Positions 21,886 through 30,140 are shown, counted from the first letter of the stretch. The stretch: DNA of 32,296 nucleotides from Candidatus Nitrosopumilus sp. (GCA_003702525.1 REGJ01000012.1:1-32296); one strand, 5' to 3'. The notes: generated from the sequence alone by a model not told the origin. Translations and numbers: made by a program.

Positions 21886-22719
21886 ATGGCAAAAAACAGA
21901 GACAATATGGAACAATCAAATTCAGTTAGCAAAGGCAAAAAGCTAATTGTAATAGGATTTGTTGCAATTGCATTATTATTCATCATTTATGCAAGATACC
22001 AGGATTCAGAATTACTAACACCTAGTGCAATTGAGGCAATTCAAAGAATTGCGTATCTATTTTATGTTGCATTAATTGCAGCATTTGGAGCAATTGCACT
22101 TGGTATGTACAGATATCACAAAGGAAAGATTGAAAGAAATGAAAAAGATCTTTCAACAATAATTGCACTAGTTACTTGGAATAAAAAATCAAGAAAAATT
22201 TTTGTTGCAACCTTTGTAGGATATGGAATATTCTTTGCACTAGTATCAGGGACATTGGTGTATCAACCAGAAGTTACATTCTCAATACATTATGGTGCAG
22301 AGATTCCTTCAGGATTTATTGCACCATGTTGTGGCGAACTAGGATATATGCCAAAAGTAATCATTTACCTTACAGAACATATTGGATTGCAAATAATTCC
22401 AATCAATCTAGTACTACAAATTATTGTATCGTATCTAGTTGCATTAAACACATCAATTGCAGTTAGCGCATATACATTTTCTAAACAAGGAACTGGAATG
22501 AGTGGAACGGGTGCAATCATTGGGGCATTTATCGCATGTCCAACCTGCGCAGGCACATTTTTCTCATTATTCATTGGAACAGCAAGTGGAATTGCACTGT
22601 CTCTTGCATTAGCACAATTGCAGACACTACTAATTGCAGTATCAATACCAATATTGCTAGCAACACCATACATTATGGCAAAAAAATTACGCAACTCAGA
22701 TGGAAGTTGTAAAATCTAA
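21886..22719 (+). CDS. Polytopic membrane protein with CC and CPTC motifs
   Basis: The 277-aa protein has about six membrane helices. Two cysteine motifs stand out: IAPCCGELGYMP (about residues 145-156) and ACPTCAGTFF (about 217-226), both near the ends of helices. Such pairs could bind a metal (copper or iron) or form a redox disulfide. The short N-terminus is cytoplasmic (MAKNRDNMEQSNSVSKGKK). The gene starts 16 nt after the TrkH gene and is probably co-transcribed. I do not recognise the family by name. Confidence 0.75.
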   Translation: MAKNRDNMEQSNSVSKGKKLIVIGFVAIALLFIIYARYQDSELLTPSAIEAIQRIAYLFYVALIAAFGAIALGMYRYHKGKIERNEKDLSTIIALVTWNKKSRKIFVATFVGYGIFFALVSGTLVYQPEVTFSIHYGAEIPSGFIAPCCGELGYMPKVIIYLTEHIGLQIIPINLVLQIIVSYLVALNTSIAVSAYTFSKQGTGMSGTGAIIGAFIACPTCAGTFFSLFIGTASGIALSLALAQLQTLLIAVSIPILLATPYIMAKKLRNSDGSCKI

Positions 22720-22724
22720 GTTTT

Positions 22725-22988
22725 TCAAGTGAACCAGTGATTGAATTTTTTCACATGAGGACGTTTGTGATTACCGATATCATATCCATCTCTTCTCAAA
22801 AATTTTAGTGTAAGTTTGTAGATTAATTCATCATGATCAACTTGCTCTAAAATTTGAGACCAAAGGATTCTTCCATTTTGTTCAATATGATCTTTAAATT
22901 TAGGATTCAAAGATTCAGCAATCTCTTTACATTGCTCCATAGTTTTGCCATTTTTGTATGCACGAACACGTCGATCACAAGAATCCAT
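22725..22988 (-). CDS. Unknown 87-aa basic protein
   Basis: The product is soluble and charged: MDSCDRRVRAYKNGKTMEQC, then a helical middle (GRILWSQILEQVDHDELIYK) and a C-terminal NHKRPHVKKFNHWFT rich in His and Lys. It is 5 nt downstream of the convergent membrane-protein gene. No family recognised. Confidence 0.65.
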   Translation of the reverse strand: MDSCDRRVRAYKNGKTMEQCKEIAESLNPKFKDHIEQNGRILWSQILEQVDHDELIYKLTLKFLRRDGYDIGNHKRPHVKKFNHWFT

Positions 22989-23063
22989 GAAATATGTTAA
23001 TCTTTAAAATTATTTTAATCTAATTCAGAGTGCAAACAAATACCAGATAAAGAATCATCTAGT

Positions 23064-23297
23064 ATGGGTATTGCAAGTGCTGAAGAGTACATTGATTTTT
23101 TCATCAATCTAAACATGGGTGAAAATGTCCCCCTGATTAGTTTTGTAAATAATGAAAAAATGGTTCTAAAACAAAAACTAGAAAATAAAAACATTCCAAA
23201 AGAGCCACTCAAAAAAGGAATAGAGATTCTAGAACAACTGGCAAAAGAGATTAGTGAGATGGGTCAAGACAAAGTCATAGAAAAATATCAAAAATAG
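23064..23297 (+). CDS. Unknown 77-aa helical protein
   Basis: The protein begins MGIASAEEYIDFFINLNMGE and is mostly amphipathic helix, with KEPLKKGIEILEQLAKEISE in the second half. It is followed after 9 nt by a winged-helix gene with a TTG start, so the two are probably one unit. Function unknown. Confidence 0.65.
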   Translation: MGIASAEEYIDFFINLNMGENVPLISFVNNEKMVLKQKLENKNIPKEPLKKGIEILEQLAKEISEMGQDKVIEKYQK

Positions 23298-23306
23298 GAG
23301 AAAATA

Positions 23307-23873
23307 TTGGACAAAAACTCAGAAATTATCAGAATAGAAATTATCAGAATCCTAAACGAAAATGGAAAGACTCGAGGTACAGAATTAGCAAAAAGAGTGA
23401 TAGAAAAGGTTGGAAATGAAAAAACAGTATACAGAGAAATTAGCGCCCTTGTCGAATCAGGAGATATTGAAAAAAGAGTTCATAGTAGATCCCATATCGA
23501 ATACGAACTAGTAAACCTGTATGAGTCAGTAAACAATCAATTAAAGAATCTACACAGTGAAGTCAAAACAATCTTTGAGGAAATTGAAAACTTTGATAAC
23601 ATTAGTAAAATAGAGAGTCTTTCATTTCATGAAAGATTAAGATCAATAATTCATCTAATACAGATTGTACAATCAACTGATGGAATTATGAAATTGTTAT
23701 CATTTTATCCTACATTTAGAAAAGACAAAATGTTTCCCCAAATCAATAGAAAGATTGATGACTGTTGGCAAGCAATCATGACAAGCATTTCTCATCAATC
23801 TGAAGATGTATTTCTCAATGAAATTTTAGCAAATTTGAGAATATCACATATGGATGCAAAAAATATCAATTGA
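23307..23873 (+). CDS. Winged-helix DNA-binding protein
   Basis: Residues about 5-75 form a winged helix: IIRIEIIRILNENGKTRGTE (6-25), LAKRVIEKVGNEKTVYREIS with the recognition helix around KTVYREISALVESG, and a wing (DIEKRVHSRSHIEYEL). The rest (75-188) is helical with a coiled coil (NQLKNLHSEVKTIFEEIENF), likely for dimerisation or ligand binding. The start is TTG, preceded by AGGAG at 23297-23301. It is probably a transcription regulator. Confidence 0.8.
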   Translation: MDKNSEIIRIEIIRILNENGKTRGTELAKRVIEKVGNEKTVYREISALVESGDIEKRVHSRSHIEYELVNLYESVNNQLKNLHSEVKTIFEEIENFDNISKIESLSFHERLRSIIHLIQIVQSTDGIMKLLSFYPTFRKDKMFPQINRKIDDCWQAIMTSISHQSEDVFLNEILANLRISHMDAKNIN

Positions 23874-23889
23874 AAAAATATTAAGAAAA

Positions 23890-24192
23890 CTAATCGATTA
23901 TTTTAACCCGATAGATAGGTCTGTCTGCTTCATCTTCATAGTGTAGTTCTGAAATCTGAACTGTGTTTATTTCTTGACTAAGAAAATGTGTGTATGCTTT
24001 ACTATCAGCAGTTATCAAATCACATTCTTTATCTTTACAAAATTTACCCAAACCTTCATCATACTCTCTTTGTTTCAAATCTTTTCCAACTACATACATT
24101 TTATCGTAATTTTCAAAATAATGTTGAAACTCATCTTTAGCAAGATATTTGCAATTTTGATCAATTAGAAAATTTTTCATTATAGGTGGCAA
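23890..24192 (-). CDS. PIN-like (DUF5615/Mut7-C-type) protein
   Basis: The 100-aa protein has the acidic-residue pattern of small PIN-like nucleases: NFLIDQNCKYLAKDEFQHYF near the start, then YDEGLGKFCKDKECDLITAD (residues 43-62) followed by SKAYTHFLSQEINTVQI. LGKFC...CDLITAD is the core seen in DUF5615/Mut7-C domains. It could be an RNase or a toxin-like protein; no paired antitoxin is obvious, though a winged-helix gene is convergent next to it. The first ATG or the one four codons later (MKNFLI) may be used. Confidence 0.65.
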   Translation of the reverse strand: MPPIMKNFLIDQNCKYLAKDEFQHYFENYDKMYVVGKDLKQREYDEGLGKFCKDKECDLITADSKAYTHFLSQEINTVQISELHYEDEADRPIYRVKIID

Positions 24193-24227
24193 AATTAGAT
24201 TTTAATTCAATATTAGTGTAAAATTAT

Positions 24228-24326
24228 TCAAGGCAATTCATGGCCACATGCAGGACAGACTTTGAGTTTACAATAGTCACATCCACATTTACTACATGAC
24301 TTTATGGAATCCAATGGAAATGTCAT
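24228..24326 (-). CDS. 32-aa Cys-rich protein
   Basis: From ATG 24326 the product reads MTFPLDSIKSCSKCGCDYCK and LKVCPACGHELP, with six cysteines in 21 residues (CxxCxCxxC...CxxC), probably binding zinc or iron. A minus-strand AT-rich box (AAAATAAATTTTG) lies about 25 nt upstream of this ATG. The frame is open further up to 24419, but that part runs into the end of the upstream gene and looks non-coding. Confidence 0.6.
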   Translation of the reverse strand: MTFPLDSIKSCSKCGCDYCKLKVCPACGHELP

Positions 24327-24384
24327 GATATACATTACAAAATTTATTTTTAAGCTTGATTTGGCATTCAAGCCTGAGATTTTT

Positions 24385-24561
24385 CTAGGTAGGAATTGCT
24401 GAAATCTTCTTTTTGACATATTTTCCCAAGGTCTCAGGAGAGTACTCTATTCCATGCTCCTTTGCCATATGGTTCCAATATGCAAAAACCACTTGATTCA
24501 TTTCCCCACTCACAGAATAATCGCAGTCAAAGCCACAATCATCGCATCTGATATCTACCAT
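24385..24561 (-). CDS. DUF1059-like small protein
   Basis: From ATG 24561 the 58-aa protein reads MVDIRCDDCGFDCDYSVSGE, then MNQVVFAYWNHMAKEHGIEY and a basic end. RC.DCGFDCDY with a following helix and HM..EHGIE is the DUF1059 pattern, a small Cys-bearing domain of unknown function. A longer frame begins at 24597, but MVDIRC is the typical start. It lies directly before the 32-aa Cys-rich gene on the same strand. Confidence 0.8.
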   Translation of the reverse strand: MVDIRCDDCGFDCDYSVSGEMNQVVFAYWNHMAKEHGIEYSPETLGKYVKKKISAIPT

Positions 24562-24685
24562 CAAAAAAACACTAAATCCATAGAATAAAAGCAGCAATAT
24601 GGCAAATCTGAAAATTTGTTTAAAAATTTAAAGAAATTTGTATGAACTTAAGTAAATAAGAATACCAAAACATCAAATACTTATT

Positions 24686-24919
24686 TTGCAAAAATTTACC
24701 CATTTTGTGGACGTAAAAGAAGAAGACAAGTCAGATGAATCAAAAAAGAATCATGTTCGCTATTACAAGTCATTAACAAAAACAATTTCAGATATTAGAG
24801 AAGAAGAAAAACAGGAACAAGATCCAATTATTAAAAATCATCTCAAAAAGAGAATAGAAGCAATGGAAAAAGACAAGGTAAGAATTAAAGAAATGTTTCC
24901 AGATATCACGGATGAGTAA
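24686..24919 (+). CDS. Small coiled-coil protein ending in RIKEMFPD
   Basis: The 77-aa frame starts with TTG; GTG 24707 (then DVKEEDKSDESKKNHVRYYK) is an equally good start. A charged coiled coil (residues 25-65) ends in KVRIKEMFPDITDE, like the tail of the 19017 protein. The next gene starts 2 nt after its stop, so they are translated from one mRNA. No family recognised. Confidence 0.65.
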   Translation: MQKFTHFVDVKEEDKSDESKKNHVRYYKSLTKTISDIREEEKQEQDPIIKNHLKKRIEAMEKDKVRIKEMFPDITDE

Positions 24920-24921
24920 AT

Positions 24922-25128
24922 ATGCCAACCCCAACAGAGAATAACCACAACAAGCATTTGGATTTGCTACACGATTACAAGATACATCTTGTAAAGTACA
25001 TTCAAGAACTAGAGAAAATGGATCAAAAATCAGAATTTGCAAAAAAATGGAATGAAAATACAATCAAAGAAAGAAAGCAAGAACTAAAAGCCATAGATAA
25101 GATATTAAAAAATTTAATCAGATTCTAA
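24922..25128 (+). CDS. 68-aa helical protein
   Basis: It begins MPTPTENNHNKHLDLLHDYK and continues as a charged helix with ELEKMDQKSEFAKKWNENTI and a final KAIDKILKNLIRF. It follows the previous coiled-coil gene after 2 nt. Its stop interlocks by 4 nt with the convergent gene ending at 25125. Function unknown. Confidence 0.65.
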   Translation: MPTPTENNHNKHLDLLHDYKIHLVKYIQELEKMDQKSEFAKKWNENTIKERKQELKAIDKILKNLIRF

Positions 25129-25472
25129 GAGTTTTGTGTCATATCATAAAGAGCATTACAAAAAGAATCTAAACTTTTTGAAGAAACTCCATCAAACCAT
25201 GCAAGTTCAGATGTTATACTAAATCCCTGTAATTTAGGCTCAGAGTTGGACTGTAAAGAATTATTTTCAATCTCAACCATTTTTTCTAATCGTTCCTCAT
25301 CACTTTTTGAGAGTTTGTAATTACAAGGCATCAAATCAATTTGCACAAAATAATTTCCATGTTGAGGATTGATTTTGGCTTTGATGAATGGTTTGTCAAA
25401 CTGCTGACAGTCTCTATAGTGTTTATCATATTCAAACATCTTTGAATCACCAAGATATTTTGGAAAAGTCAT
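25125..25472 (-). CDS. Unknown 115-aa protein
   Basis: The protein begins MTFPKYLGDSKMFEYDKHYR and has a beta-rich part (IKAKINPQHGNYFVQIDLMP, residues 30-49), a charged helix (KSDEERLEKMVEIENNS) and an end rich in Ser (WFDGVSSKSLDSFCNALYDM). No membrane helix. No family recognised. Confidence 0.65.
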   Translation of the reverse strand: MTFPKYLGDSKMFEYDKHYRDCQQFDKPFIKAKINPQHGNYFVQIDLMPCNYKLSKSDEERLEKMVEIENNSLQSNSEPKLQGFSITSELAWFDGVSSKSLDSFCNALYDMTQNS

Positions 25473-25505
25473 GATATTTGTAAAATACAGAGTCTTGAAA
25501 TTATT

Positions 25506-25883
25506 CTAAAGACCTACAGTGAGTTTTTTAATTTTTGTGATTAATCTAATTTTGGTGTTAATTGGCATCTCTGGCTCCATTGTAAAGTAGATGATGTTTC
25601 TTTTTGCATATACAACCATTTGAGACACCTTCTCTCTTTCAACATGGACATATCGAACTTTACCTAAAGATCTGTCAAACTCCTTTCTCATAGCACGTCT
25701 TTGGGCAACTTGCTTGCAGAAATGTTCTTCTTCTTTTTGAGATTTGAGGTTTGTTTTACCTGTCTTCATAATTGCCTCTCTAATGTTACCTTTAGAGTCA
25801 ATTATGGCTGCAAATCTCATTTTAGAATCCAAATTAATGATTTTTTGAACAATATCAAGCAGATCGACTTTCTTTGCTGCCAT
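25506..25883 (-). CDS. DUF6659-like protein (roadblock-like)
   Basis: From ATG 25883 the 125-aa protein reads MAAKKVDLLDIVQKIINLDS, then KMRFAAIIDSKGNIREAIMK, a lysine-rich helix, and MVVYAKRNIIYFTMEPEMPI. RFAAIID..G is typical of small roadblock/profilin-like domains common in Thaumarchaeota as DUF6659. A TATA-like TTATATTTG lies about 30 nt before this ATG. The longer frame to 25931 adds a hydrophobic piece that is probably not translated. Confidence 0.65.
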   Translation of the reverse strand: MAAKKVDLLDIVQKIINLDSKMRFAAIIDSKGNIREAIMKTGKTNLKSQKEEEHFCKQVAQRRAMRKEFDRSLGKVRYVHVEREKVSQMVVYAKRNIIYFTMEPEMPINTKIRLITKIKKLTVGL

Positions 25884-25983
25884 ATACACAAGAAAAAATC
25901 TTTGGCAAATATAATCTAATAAAAACACCACACAATCTTAGAATGACTAATACGAGGATGAATCCATTTCAAACACAGAAAAA

Positions 25984-26598
25984 ATGACTAATGTTTTTGA
26001 TGTTCTAGAAAAATTAGAAAAACAATCATCATTAGAAAAATCAAGGCAAGTTGATGTTCCTTCTGATGAAAGAATGTTGGCAATAACAAAAGAGACAGGA
26101 GAATTACTCAATATGCTAATACGCCTAAAAAATGCAAAAAATATGCTTGAAGTTGGAATGTCAGTTGGATATTCTACAATATGGTGTGCTGAAGCAATTA
26201 GTGAAAATGGTGGCAAAATAATAACAATAGAACAAAATCCAAAAAAGATCAAAAGAGCAAAAGAGAATTTTCAAAATGCAAATGTCACGAATACCATATC
26301 AATTCAAGAAGGGTTGGCTATGCAAGTTCTAAGAGAGTTTAGTTTACAAGAAGAATACAAAGAATATTTTGATTTTGTTTTAATTGATGCCGATAAGGAA
26401 AACGTCATAGAGTATTTTGACATGATATTGCCAATGGTGTCAATTGGAGGAGTAATTATTACGGATAATATGATGTATCCAGAAAAATATAGAGAAGATA
26501 TGAAAAAATATGCATCACACATACAAGCAAATCATAATGTTAGAACAATAACTTCACCAATAGGAAATGGTGAAGAAATCACAGTGAAGTTAAGATGA
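25984..26598 (+). CDS. SAM-dependent O-methyltransferase
   Basis: The 204-aa protein is a class I methyltransferase of the catechol/caffeoyl-CoA type: KNMLEVGMSVGYSTIWCAEA (about residues 54-73) is motif I, IITIEQNPKKIKRAKENF holds the acidic residue that binds the SAM ribose, and DFVLIDADKENVIEYFDMIL (about 131-150) and GGVIITDNM are the metal-dependent active-site region of that family. The substrate is unknown. ATG 25984 is used. Confidence 0.88.
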   Translation: MTNVFDVLEKLEKQSSLEKSRQVDVPSDERMLAITKETGELLNMLIRLKNAKNMLEVGMSVGYSTIWCAEAISENGGKIITIEQNPKKIKRAKENFQNANVTNTISIQEGLAMQVLREFSLQEEYKEYFDFVLIDADKENVIEYFDMILPMVSIGGVIITDNMMYPEKYREDMKKYASHIQANHNVRTITSPIGNGEEITVKLR

Positions 26599-26617
26599 TT
26601 TTTTCTTTATTGTTTTC

Positions 26618-28090
26618 TTAGTTGATACTTTTTTTACTAGATTTAGTTGATATTTTTTTTGTAGGTTTTTTAGCAGGAGTCTTTTTTGCACCTAAAGATT
26701 TGAGTTCGTTGTCTTTTTCAGAGATTTGTTCTTTGAGTTTTTGTTGTTTTTCTTTTAGTTTTTGATTCTTTAGTTTGATTTGTTGTTCTGTCTTTTCACG
26801 TTTCTTTTTGAGTGATTCATAGACTTTTTCTTCTTTTTTGAGTTGTTTTGCCAGATTTTCTTGGGATTTCAAGCGGTCTTTTTCTTCTTTTGTCTTTTTA
26901 GTGATTGCCTCTTTTTCTTTAGATATGGCATTTATCAAATTGAGGCGGTCTTCTTTCACTTTTATCAAATCGGCCTCTTGAGTTTTGATTAGATTCTTTA
27001 GTTTCTCGGATTCTGCAAATTTTACCTTTTCTTCATTTACTTGAGATACAATAAACTCGTAGTCTTTCTTGGTTTTCTCCAAGTCATCTTGTTTTGATTT
27101 AATTTCACTTGCAATTGTTGCCTGTTCAACCAAGCGTGATTTTTGTTCCTCAATCATCTTTGCAAGTAGTGCTTGCTCTGTCTCTACTTGTTTTTCAAGT
27201 TTCTCTTGTTCTAGTTGTGCTTGAGCTAGTTGTCGTTTTTGTTGGGATAGTTCTTTTGAGATTTTTGTTTTCTTGGAATTAATATTTTTGATAATTTTAG
27301 CACGTTCTTTTTTGACTTTATCCAATTCTTCTTTTTGGACAATCATTTCTTCAGAAAGTTTAGTTTGAGATTCAATTTTGAGTCGCTCTTCTTTGATTTG
27401 TGCTTCTAGCGTTGCTTTTTCTTGAGTGACCTTTTGTTCATACTCTTTTCTGTGAGATACTAGTTGTGTTAATTTTGAGCGATGGACATCAATTTCACTT
27501 GAAATTAATTTTTGTTTTTCAATCTTTTCTTCCTCTTTTTGAATATCTTTAGAAATTTTTTCAACTTCAGCTGAATCAGGCATGGAGTTCCAACCCTTTG
27601 GCATGGTTCCTTTAGAAACAGGTTTTGATTCTGGTGCAGGTTTTGGCGGTGGGGGAGGGGGAATGTATTCATTTTGTTTTGGTAGAGTTTTAGGTTCTGC
27701 AGGTTTTGGAGAAATAGATTCATTAAGTTTTGATTCTAAATAGGAAACATCAGAATGATATAGGGTTTTGTTGTTTAAAATCATATCATAGATGTGTTGT
27801 AATCTACCAGGATCACCAATTCCAGAATTTATTAATTCTTGAATTTTTGGCAAGACATCACTGCCAGTAGCAGGTTCTGGTTTGTCTTCAAGACTAAAGG
27901 AAGATTCTAATTTTTTCTCTAGATAATTTTGGTCAGAATGGTATAGTGATTTGTTGTTTTTTAGACACTCTAGAATATGGTATAGTCTACCAGAATCACC
28001 ATTTCCAGAATCAATTAGGGATTGTACATTTTCAATTGTTTGTGAAAGAGTCAATTGTGACATATCCAGACCTGTGGTTAATTTTCTCAT
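26618..28090 (-). CDS. Large coiled-coil protein with duplicated N-terminal motif
   Basis: Residues 15-62 and 77-122 are two copies of one module, each with I.SG.GD.GRL.HI, NNK.LYHSD and YLE.KL. A proline run (PPPPPP) near 144-149 links to a long coiled coil (about 175-470) of Lys/Glu/Gln/Leu. The end is basic (KKTPAKKPTKKISTKSSKKS). The design suggests a structural or scaffolding protein that binds something through the short modules. ATG 28063 (MSQLTLSQ) is a second possible start. No name recognised. Confidence 0.8.
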   Translation of the reverse strand: MRKLTTGLDMSQLTLSQTIENVQSLIDSGNGDSGRLYHILECLKNNKSLYHSDQNYLEKKLESSFSLEDKPEPATGSDVLPKIQELINSGIGDPGRLQHIYDMILNNKTLYHSDVSYLESKLNESISPKPAEPKTLPKQNEYIPPPPPPKPAPESKPVSKGTMPKGWNSMPDSAEVEKISKDIQKEEEKIEKQKLISSEIDVHRSKLTQLVSHRKEYEQKVTQEKATLEAQIKEERLKIESQTKLSEEMIVQKEELDKVKKERAKIIKNINSKKTKISKELSQQKRQLAQAQLEQEKLEKQVETEQALLAKMIEEQKSRLVEQATIASEIKSKQDDLEKTKKDYEFIVSQVNEEKVKFAESEKLKNLIKTQEADLIKVKEDRLNLINAISKEKEAITKKTKEEKDRLKSQENLAKQLKKEEKVYESLKKKREKTEQQIKLKNQKLKEKQQKLKEQISEKDNELKSLGAKKTPAKKPTKKISTKSSKKSIN

Positions 28091-28175
28091 AGTCTAGTAA
28101 AAATAACTTTTTAAAAAAAATTCACCCACGCATAAATTTTAGGTGATTTATTAATCAGAAAATCCACAACAGAAT

Positions 28176-28406
28176 ATGCAAGCAGGGAAATCCATGTTAC
28201 TCATAGGAGGAGGGATGTTTCTGGCAGGATTGGTTATGTTTTACTCAATTGAGACAGGTCAGTCAGAACCAGTATTAAGATTAATCAAAAATGTTGGAAC
28301 GTTCATTGGACTTTCAGGAATTGGTGTGGGAGTAGCAGGAATTTTGTTGTATCTAATTAACAGGAATCAACCGCCAATACAAGAAAATTTTGAACCACGA
28401 GAATGA
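28176..28406 (+). CDS. Small two-helix membrane protein
   Basis: The 76-aa protein has a first helix (about residues 5-23, MLLIGGGMFLAGLVMFYSIE), a short loop and a second helix (about 37-61, VGTFIGLSGIGVGVAGILLY), with a polar C-terminus (NRNQPPIQENFEPRE). Small glycine-rich membrane proteins of this kind are frequent in Thaumarchaeota. It is divergent from the coiled-coil gene. Function unknown. Confidence 0.75.
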   Translation: MQAGKSMLLIGGGMFLAGLVMFYSIETGQSEPVLRLIKNVGTFIGLSGIGVGVAGILLYLINRNQPPIQENFEPRE

Positions 28407-28459
28407 TTCAGTAGATCTTGTGACAACTAAATTATAGCACATCAATTACAACTTTGTAA

Positions 28460-28885
28460 ATGGCAGAAAAAGTATGGTTGGGTGCAATCTTTCTAAAAGA
28501 TGAAGGAGGGTATGAGATAGTATTAAAATCACTAGAGCATTATCGAAAAAGATTACGAACCCTTTCAAAAAGTCCAGAACTGAAAGATTCTGCTGCAATG
28601 TTTGCATCGGTTTTGAATCAACAAGCAATGAAGACAGTTCCAAAAATTGATGAAGTAGTTGAGAAGATAAAAAACAGTATCAACGATATTCAAGCAGTCA
28701 AAGAACTAAGTGACGAAGTATCATTCTTTGAGAAAGCACTGATGTGTTATGAATCAGATATTGACAAGGCACAAAACACAGGACACGAGTATTTTGTAGA
28801 GTTGGTCGGGGATTTGGCAATAGCAAAAAATGATGTAAATACAATAAAAACTGCATTAAAGAAAATAAAAGAATATTCTGAATAA
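28460..28885 (+). CDS. Unknown 141-aa helical protein
   Basis: It begins MAEKVWLGAIFLKDEGGYEI and is then almost entirely helical: SLEHYRKRLRTLSKSPELKD, IDEVVEKIKNSINDIQAVKE and KNDVNTIKTALKKIKEYSE. It probably forms a helical bundle. Its stop is 2 nt from the stop of the next convergent gene. No family recognised. Confidence 0.7.
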   Translation: MAEKVWLGAIFLKDEGGYEIVLKSLEHYRKRLRTLSKSPELKDSAAMFASVLNQQAMKTVPKIDEVVEKIKNSINDIQAVKELSDEVSFFEKALMCYESDIDKAQNTGHEYFVELVGDLAIAKNDVNTIKTALKKIKEYSE

Positions 28886-28887
28886 TT

Positions 28888-29118
28888 CTAGAGTCCTTGC
28901 AGATACCAGTCCAAGTAAGGAGTCAATGCTTTGCATTGTTTCTTTTTCTCAGATTCATCTTCAATATCTACAATTTTCTGAATTTTGCCATCAAGGTATT
29001 CAGATGTTAAATTGCTCTTAAACTGAGGCCGGATTTGCTTTAAAACATCAAGGATTTCACTTGAAGAGGCATCATCAAAATTTTCTAGGATTTTAGAGAC
29101 TTGTTCGTTTAAAGACAT
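28888..29118 (-). CDS. Unknown 76-aa helical protein
   Basis: The protein begins MSLNEQVSKILENFDDASSS and has helices around EILDVLKQIRPQFKSN and KKKQCKALTPYLDWYLQGL. It is acidic, soluble and shows no motif I can name. Its convergent partner is the 141-aa helical gene. Confidence 0.65.
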   Translation of the reverse strand: MSLNEQVSKILENFDDASSSEILDVLKQIRPQFKSNLTSEYLDGKIQKIVDIEDESEKKKQCKALTPYLDWYLQGL

Positions 29119-29152
29119 GATGAAATTTTCAACTAATACCCATATAATTTTT

Positions 29153-29356
29153 CTATTCTAAAACATCTTCATCATCCCAAGTTAATCTGAACCTTCCAGT
29201 AACTCGGAACATCTGAATTTTTCCACCTTCTTTGAAACGAAGTTTGTAAAATTTGTGAGATGCATCATCAATCTCCAAAGTGACATTTTCTTTTTTAGTC
29301 TGAAATATTATAGGATCATTTGAGATTTGATTCCATTCATCATCATCAAAATCCAT
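29153..29356 (-). CDS. Unknown 67-aa beta-rich protein
   Basis: From ATG 29356 it reads MDFDDDEWNQISNDPIIFQT, then strands KENVTLEIDDASHKFYKLRF and KIQMFRVTGRFRLTWDDED. It looks like a small beta-sheet domain. The frame is open further up to 29464, but that part overlaps the upstream gene's end, so the later ATG is preferred. No family recognised. Confidence 0.6.
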   Translation of the reverse strand: MDFDDDEWNQISNDPIIFQTKKENVTLEIDDASHKFYKLRFKEGGKIQMFRVTGRFRLTWDDEDVLE

Positions 29357-29426
29357 GTAAAATTTTGTGTATAATAATCCCATAAAATATGCTAAAATAA
29401 ACCTGAATAAATAACTAAAGAATATA

Positions 29427-30005
29427 CTATTTATCTGAAGTGTCTTTTGGGACGATAACTCCAAGAAAACTGGTAATTGTAGGAATTAACAATTCGGAAT
29501 CCTTGTCATTTCGGACTATCTCATAAACTTGGAAAATTAGTTGTTGAATTGTCAAATGTTCATCTCGATACAAAGTCTTCTTTGGATTTTTAATAGAATC
29601 TAAAATGGTAAAGCCATTATCTGTTTGGAGCAATCTCTTTAAAATGGAATTTGATGTGTTTATCTTTTCATCTACATCCTTGTGAGGAAAGTCAGTTCCT
29701 AGGCGTTTGATTTGGAGTTTGAGATCATGAAAAGAGTTGTTTGTTGTCTGCTCAATGTGTTGTGCTGCTTTATGAGTATAGTTTTCAGTGATATGGTAAA
29801 ACTTCATGTTTCCTTTTGATTGAACATAGATGATCTCTTTTTCAATTAGGGAATCACGAGTCTTCTCAAAGGTGGTTTTTGCCATAAACTTTGGAACCAC
29901 CAGTTTTAGCAGAGCGTTATGATGTAATTCAGGATTATCTTTGATACACTCAAAAATTATCCTCTCACGCTCGTACATCATTAAGGTAGGCTCAGATTGA
30001 CTCAT
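29427..30005 (-). CDS. Winged-helix regulator-like protein
   Basis: Residues 10-75 look like a winged helix: YERERIIFECIKDNPELHHN (11-30), then ALLKLVVPKFMAKTTFEKTR as the recognition region and DSLIEKEIIYVQSKGNMKFY as the wing. The C-terminal part (90-192) is helical; KNPKKTLYRDEHLTIQQLIF has weak likeness to the modules of the coiled-coil protein. It is probably a transcription regulator. An AT-rich stretch (30006-30140) separates it from the next, divergent frame. Confidence 0.72.
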   Translation of the reverse strand: MSQSEPTLMMYERERIIFECIKDNPELHHNALLKLVVPKFMAKTTFEKTRDSLIEKEIIYVQSKGNMKFYHITENYTHKAAQHIEQTTNNSFHDLKLQIKRLGTDFPHKDVDEKINTSNSILKRLLQTDNGFTILDSIKNPKKTLYRDEHLTIQQLIFQVYEIVRNDKDSELLIPTITSFLGVIVPKDTSDK

Positions 30006-30140
30006 TTTATCTAGGTCAACCTATTATTAACAGGTCAACTATTAAAAAATTCCTGTAGAATAATTCAAAAGATTAAGGCAAGGTGTTGAAAAAAATTTGG
30101 CACATATATTTAGATCCAAGGATCAAAAAGGAATTGTGAG

